This document shows, piece after piece, positions 32,001 through 34,944 of a stretch of DNA of 34,944 nt. Below the pieces are notes generated by a model. That model searched no databases. It was not told where the DNA came from and saw nothing but the letters and a program-made list of their open reading frames with translations. Position numbers and translations under genes: made by a program. Every line of letters starts with the position of its first letter. Positions within the stretch are counted from its first letter, which is position 1. This DNA is from JAIOSM01 sp023143455 (GTDB lineage Bacteria > Desulfobacterota > Desulfobacteria > Desulfobacterales > Desulfobacteraceae). The DNA lies in assembly GCA_030632885.1 (NCBI GenBank), contig DAOVTW010000033.1, positions 1-34,944 on the forward strand, given 5' to 3'.

Positions 32001-33137
32001 TCAAAAAACAAGTTGATACCGTGTGCCCCTTCCTTGACCTAACCGTTGTAAAAATTCTTTTTCGACAAGGGTCTTCAGGGCATATTGAATTGTCCTTGAA
32101 GGAATTTCAGTTGTTTTGATAATATAACCTACATTTAATCGGTTTTCTGGTTTTTCTTTAAAACAATTTAAAACAATCAAAGCTGTTTCTGAAAGCTTTT
32201 TTGAATTTACAAACCGTTTCCGGTAGATCGGAATATCATCTAATGCCGAACCGATTATTTTTACAAAAAACCAAATCAACGGCTCTATTTCATACTTTTC
32301 TGGATTTTGATGGAACTTACCTTTGGAACACTTATGCAAGACTGAATAATAAAGCGGTCGATTTTGCTCTATGTGCCTATCAATGGCAAGCAATGGGACA
32401 ATACTTTTCCAATGCTTATAACCGTTTTGCAGTAAGACTAAGATAAAAAGTGCCCGACCGAGTCTACCGTTTCCATCCGTAAAAGGGTGAATGGCTAAAA
32501 ATCGAAATACAAATACAACAGGAGCGGCAAAAGGATAATTTGATTTGAGAGTTCCACCTGTTATTTCATTATACCAAAAGACCAGATCAGCCATAGCTGC
32601 TTGTGTTATTATACCGGGTGGAGCAGGATCTAATACAACCCGTTCCTCTCTGGTGGCTAAATTTTTAGAAATAACTCTATTCTGAGTTGTTTTATACCCG
32701 CCTAAATGGTGTGCAGATCCCGGATGGTAACAGAGCAAATCGTGGTGAAGCCCCCGGATTGTCGATTCCGTTAAAGGAGAAAACTGATCAGCCTGCTGGT
32801 AAATGGTTTTTAACCCTTCCCTGCAACCTGCCACTTCCTCAATACTCCGTTCTTTATCTTTAGATAGCTTGTCCTCTATAAAGCCTTTCATCTGATCAAA
32901 GGCTGTTGTTTTACCATCTTTTGTCAAAACTGTATCAATCCATTCAATTTCCTGGTCTGTTAAAACTGCATTTTCGATCCTTGTAGATGCTCCGATATTG
33001 CAGATCAACGCAAACCTGTGGAGATATAGAGTCTCTTCCCCAGAGATATCCTCAAGTTCAATATGGGTTCTGATGAGCCGCTCTTCCAGCTCCCATAATG
33101 AACGTTCAAGTTGTGATGACAATTTAATATTTGACAT
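32001..33137 (-). CDS. Fic-family protein, class II, with C-terminal winged helix
   Basis: From ATG 33137 the protein is 378 residues; AAAAGGAAT precedes it, and the longer in-frame start at 33212 would overlap the operator. The class II inhibitory helix is seen as ASTRIENAVLT ((S/T)XXXE(G/N) motif: Ser-X3-Glu-Asn). The catalytic motif is HPFTDGNGRLGR (HXFX(D/E)GNGRXXR). The last 60 residues (VGYIIKTTEIPSRTIQYALKTLVEKEF) form a winged HTH. Such enzymes transfer AMP to hydroxyls of target proteins. The Fic core is intact, so it should be active once inhibition is relieved. It sits in its own cassette-like unit. Confidence 0.9.
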   Translation of the reverse strand: MSNIKLSSQLERSLWELEERLIRTHIELEDISGEETLYLHRFALICNIGASTRIENAVLTDQEIEWIDTVLTKDGKTTAFDQMKGFIEDKLSKDKERSIEEVAGCREGLKTIYQQADQFSPLTESTIRGLHHDLLCYHPGSAHHLGGYKTTQNRVISKNLATREERVVLDPAPPGIITQAAMADLVFWYNEITGGTLKSNYPFAAPVVFVFRFLAIHPFTDGNGRLGRALFILVLLQNGYKHWKSIVPLLAIDRHIEQNRPLYYSVLHKCSKGKFHQNPEKYEIEPLIWFFVKIIGSALDDIPIYRKRFVNSKKLSETALIVLNCFKEKPENRLNVGYIIKTTEIPSRTIQYALKTLVEKEFLQRLGQGRGTRYQLVF

Positions 33138-33156
33138 ATTTAATTCCTTTTTAGGA

Positions 33157-33185
33157 AGAATACGCAAAATCACGCAACATTTCAA
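33157..33185 (-). promoter_or_regulatory. Promoter of fic
   Basis: On the minus strand TTGAAA (complement of 33180-33185) and TATTCT (complement of 33157-33162) are 17 bp apart, with the proximal arm of a long inverted repeat filling the spacer. Start codon is 20 bp further. Confidence 0.5.
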
Positions 33186-33209
33186 GTAAAAACATTGCGT
33201 GATTTTGCG
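33163..33209. promoter_or_regulatory. Operator-like 15-bp perfect inverted repeat upstream of fic
   Basis: CGCAAAATCACGCAA (33163-33177) and TTGCGTGATTTTGCG (33195-33209) are perfect complements with a 17-bp gap. One arm lies between the predicted -35 and -10 of fic and the other just upstream of the -35. A dimeric repressor bound here would block transcription. The Fic protein's own winged helix is the nearest candidate. Confidence 0.7.
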
Positions 33210-33294
33210 CAATTATGAGTCGGGTCAAATAATTTTAATTATTTTTGATATTAATTGTTTAGGTTATGCTGTTGCCACTCTCACTAAAATGGTT

Positions 33295-33354
33295 TTATAA
33301 CGCCGCTAATCAGCCGCGCGGCTTTTTGCGTCGGCTGAATTAGCATTGTTATGC
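33295..33354 (-). repeat. attC-like integron recombination site, 3' of the NUDIX/dCTP-deaminase-like cassette
   Basis: On the minus strand it runs from GCATAAC (R'') to GTTATAA (R'), 60 bp. The inner arms GCTAATCAGCCG (33305-33316) and CGGCTGAATTAGC (33332-33344) pair fully except one extra base on the L'' side, the known extrahelical-base polarity of attC. The stem continues through CGC/GCG. The site lies 10 bp after the stop of the membrane protein gene. It is the better of the two attC candidates. Confidence 0.6.
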
Positions 33355-33364
33355 CTTAATTCTT

Positions 33365-34129
33365 TTACTTATTAACTGAATTATATCCTAAAGAAAGAGC
33401 AGCTACTAAGGCGACTAAAAAGCCACCTATTTGTTGCTGTGGAGAAAAACCTCCAATTATTATAAAATACAAAATAACAACAAATATGGCCGTTGCTGGA
33501 AAAAAAGGTGAAATTTTACTTAATATAATTCGTTTCTTATTCTTATTTTGAAATTCTATATAATCTTTATCTGTTTTAAATGCATTTTTTAGTGCTCTTT
33601 CACTTGTTCTAAAATCGTGATTATACCAGTTATTAAAATCTTCATCTAATGAAATTCCAAGAGCTGCTAATCTGTCAAGTCTTGCAGCAGCATTTTTTGA
33701 ATGGGGTATTGGGGCCTTTTTAATATAGTGAAATATTAAAGTAACAAAGCTATCTTCTTTACGGAGCTCAATTGGAGATGAAGTCATATTGGTGATTGCT
33801 ATCAACAGCGGTCCTACCCAACCAGGATCAAGTGTTGTTGATATTGCAGAAAAACCTTCAGACATCCTATCTACTTTAGATTGGAAAGTACCACCAATTT
33901 TTTTTGATACCCAGACCGTTTCATTTGTTTCGATTAGTGCAGTATCTCCTGGTTCAACAATATGATGAGTATTAGCTGAATTCATTTTTAGTCGCTTTTT
34001 AGTGCTAAGAGACCATGCAAAGGAACTAACAGTTAAATTATAGCCAATACCCTTTAAGAGTTTTTCTTTAAACGGATATATTATAATATTTTTGTTTAAT
34101 TCTTTAGCAATTGAAGTTGTTGACAACAT
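33365..34129 (-). CDS. dCTP-deaminase/dUTPase-fold protein with two C-terminal membrane helices
   Basis: The protein has 254 residues. Residues about 1-135 resemble the dCTP deaminase/dUTPase fold: PFKEKLLKGIGYNLTVSSF ('gaGYdlrvG'-type), EPGDTALIETNE, and TLDPGWVGPLLIAITN (100-114), matching 'DPGWxGxxxLExxN' in dCTP deaminases. Alignment by eye puts Ala111 where the catalytic glutamate (Glu138 in E. coli Dcd) sits, so deaminase activity is doubtful. The arginine in KVDRM (Arg88) is retained. A middle alpha-helical region (about 140-200) is Lys/Asp-rich, and two helices (about 209-228 and 234-249) anchor the C-terminus. It is 19 bp downstream of the NUDIX gene with AAAGGA upstream of ATG 34129. 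It may be a nucleotide-sensing membrane protein. Confidence 0.75.
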   Translation of the reverse strand: MLSTTSIAKELNKNIIIYPFKEKLLKGIGYNLTVSSFAWSLSTKKRLKMNSANTHHIVEPGDTALIETNETVWVSKKIGGTFQSKVDRMSEGFSAISTTLDPGWVGPLLIAITNMTSSPIELRKEDSFVTLIFHYIKKAPIPHSKNAAARLDRLAALGISLDEDFNNWYNHDFRTSERALKNAFKTDKDYIEFQNKNKKRIILSKISPFFPATAIFVVILYFIIIGGFSPQQQIGGFLVALVAALSLGYNSVNK

Positions 34130-34148
34130 AGTATTATCCTTTATTTTA

Positions 34149-34775
34149 TTAGTAATTTAGAATCATATTTAAGTTTTCAACACATATTGCACTCCAGCTT
34201 TCTAATGAATTAATACGTTTTAATAGTTCCTTAGGGTTCAAAAAATCTATTTGAGTAATTTGTTGCTCTCGTTTAGTAACAGAAGGTGTTTCAAGCCTCC
34301 AGAGGTGTACAATACCAAAATGTACTTCGCCTACCGAATCACTATCATCATTTATCACAGCAATTATTTTGTCTTGATAATTTGAACCAATGTTAATTTC
34401 TTCAAAAACTTCTCTTTCAACTGCCGTTTTATAAATTTCCCACATATGTGTTGATTGATTATGGAAAAGGGAATCATCATCATCACTGATATGTCCACCT
34501 ATACCTATTGATTCTTTTGAAACCAAACGCTTTTCACCACTTCTTTTTCCTCGGGTGTAGTGAAGGATTTTACCATTAAACTCAATAATGACATATGGGA
34601 TAATTTGTTTAAAGGATGGGTCTTCTTCCGCCTGATTACGATGTTTAAATATAATAACATCTGGTAGCATTATGTGATCAATAAATTTATTCCATTCAAA
34701 GTTAATCCCTTGAAATTTACCAACTTCTTCTAAGGCAGTTGTTGGAAAAACCATAACTCTTTCATTTTTTGACAT
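34149..34775 (-). CDS. NUDIX-family phosphohydrolase-like protein
   Basis: The protein has 208 residues. It belongs to a NUDIX group that I recognise by FKQIIPYVIIEFNGKILHYTRG (about 55-76), KRLVSKESIGIGGHISDDDD and AVEREVFEEINIG (115-130). The NUDIX box is spread: GG(93-94)H is separated from REVFEE (121-126) by 26 residues instead of the usual shorter gap (GX5EX7REUXEEXGU), and the first glutamate is absent from its usual place. Metal-binding glutamates of REXXEE are retained. CAGGAG precedes ATG 34775. It is the first gene of the two-gene cassette, and its likely substrate (a nucleotide derivative) is inferred from the partner. Confidence 0.8.
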   Translation of the reverse strand: MSKNERVMVFPTTALEEVGKFQGINFEWNKFIDHIMLPDVIIFKHRNQAEEDPSFKQIIPYVIIEFNGKILHYTRGKRSGEKRLVSKESIGIGGHISDDDDSLFHNQSTHMWEIYKTAVEREVFEEINIGSNYQDKIIAVINDDSDSVGEVHFGIVHLWRLETPSVTKREQQITQIDFLNPKELLKRINSLESWSAICVENLNMILNY

Positions 34776-34802
34776 TTTATAACTCCTGATTTAGTATAAG
34801 GG

Positions 34803-34939
34803 CATAATGCGGTGCTGACCGGCTCCGGGGAGCGTGCAAGCAAACTTTAGTTTGATTGTGCGGTTCACGGTGACCGGTCCAGTTCCTTGTTCTGGTGCGG
34901 AGCGCCGGAATAAGGAACTGACGTAGTCAGCACCGCATT
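34803..34939. repeat. Long palindromic repeat, copy 2, with 98-bp interior insertion
   Basis: Arms AATGCGGTGCTGAC (34806-34819) and GTCAGCACCGCATT (34926-34939) match those of copy 1. Where copy 1 has only GTA between the arms, this copy has 98 extra bases (34820-34917) flanked by the 5-bp direct repeat CTGAC (34815-34819 and 34918-34922). The insert holds nested hairpins, including GTTCCTT...AAGGAAC (34882-34918). It lies 25 bp upstream of the NUDIX ATG and reaches close to the window edge. Confidence 0.8.
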
Positions 34940-34944
34940 CTCGG

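Noticed and set aside
31922..32119. 65-codon plus-strand frame between the attC-like site and the fic stop
   Set aside because: It overlaps the fic 3' end, has no ribosome site and its sequence is not family-like.

Overview
The window is AT-rich DNA from a Gram-negative bacterium. It carries lipid A, LPS-export and acyltransferase genes (lpxK, lptF, lptG, an LpxL-like gene) and genes with outer-membrane-type signal peptides. A HesB/IscA-type gene with an in-frame UGA, a DarP (YjgA) homologue and a GldA/GldF/GldG-like ABC cluster fit an anaerobic Desulfobacterota (former Deltaproteobacteria, Desulfobacterales-like) host. That placement is inference; no rRNA or tRNA gene was seen.

Layout. (1) 1-6.3 kb: the tail of an ISKra4-like transposase, then surface-polysaccharide genes: a radical SAM/SPASM protein, a NodU/CmcH-type carbamoyltransferase on the minus strand, two glycosyltransferases and an LpxL/HtrB-type acyltransferase behind a good sigma70 promoter. 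(2) 6.3-9.7 kb, minus strand: lptF-lptG-lpxK, an envelope operon. (3) 9.75-13.6 kb: thiamine pyrophosphokinase (plus), then on the minus strand a CDP-glycerol glycerophosphotransferase-like gene, thyX, a lipoprotein with a FliL-like C-terminal domain, and a HesB-like selenoprotein gene that a standard gene caller would split in two. (4) 13.9-18.8 kb: a HEAT-repeat protein with a degenerate receiver domain, a RimK-like ATP-grasp ligase, an O6-alkylguanine-DNA alkyltransferase, a metallo-beta-lactamase-fold hydrolase, a tiny lysine-rich gene and DarP. (5) 18.9-21.9 kb: a biotin unit, birA-bioY-bioM-bioN, with a candidate BirA operator directly upstream. (6) 22.0-28.7 kb: a protein with two ribbon-helix-helix-like repeats, a GldA/F/G-like ABC system with a DUF4340 protein and PlsC, and a small basic exported protein closed by a strong terminator.

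(7) 28.7-34.9 kb, all minus strand, is accessory: a MaoC-like hydratase, a HigBA-type toxin-antitoxin pair, a DUF6933-like gene, a truncated TIR/SEFIR remnant, an FRG-domain protein, a Fic AMP-transferase with its own palindromic operator, and a two-gene cassette of a NUDIX protein and a membrane-anchored dCTP-deaminase/dUTPase-fold protein. Two integron attC-like imperfect palindromes sit directly 3' of fic and of the two-gene cassette, both with the polarity expected for minus-strand cassettes. Two copies of a long palindromic repeat precede the FRG and NUDIX genes. The region looks like a gene-cassette or defence-type array without a visible integrase. The NUDIX/dCTP-deaminase-like pair is the best candidate for an undescribed system, because its catalytic glutamate appears to be replaced and it carries two C-terminal membrane segments.
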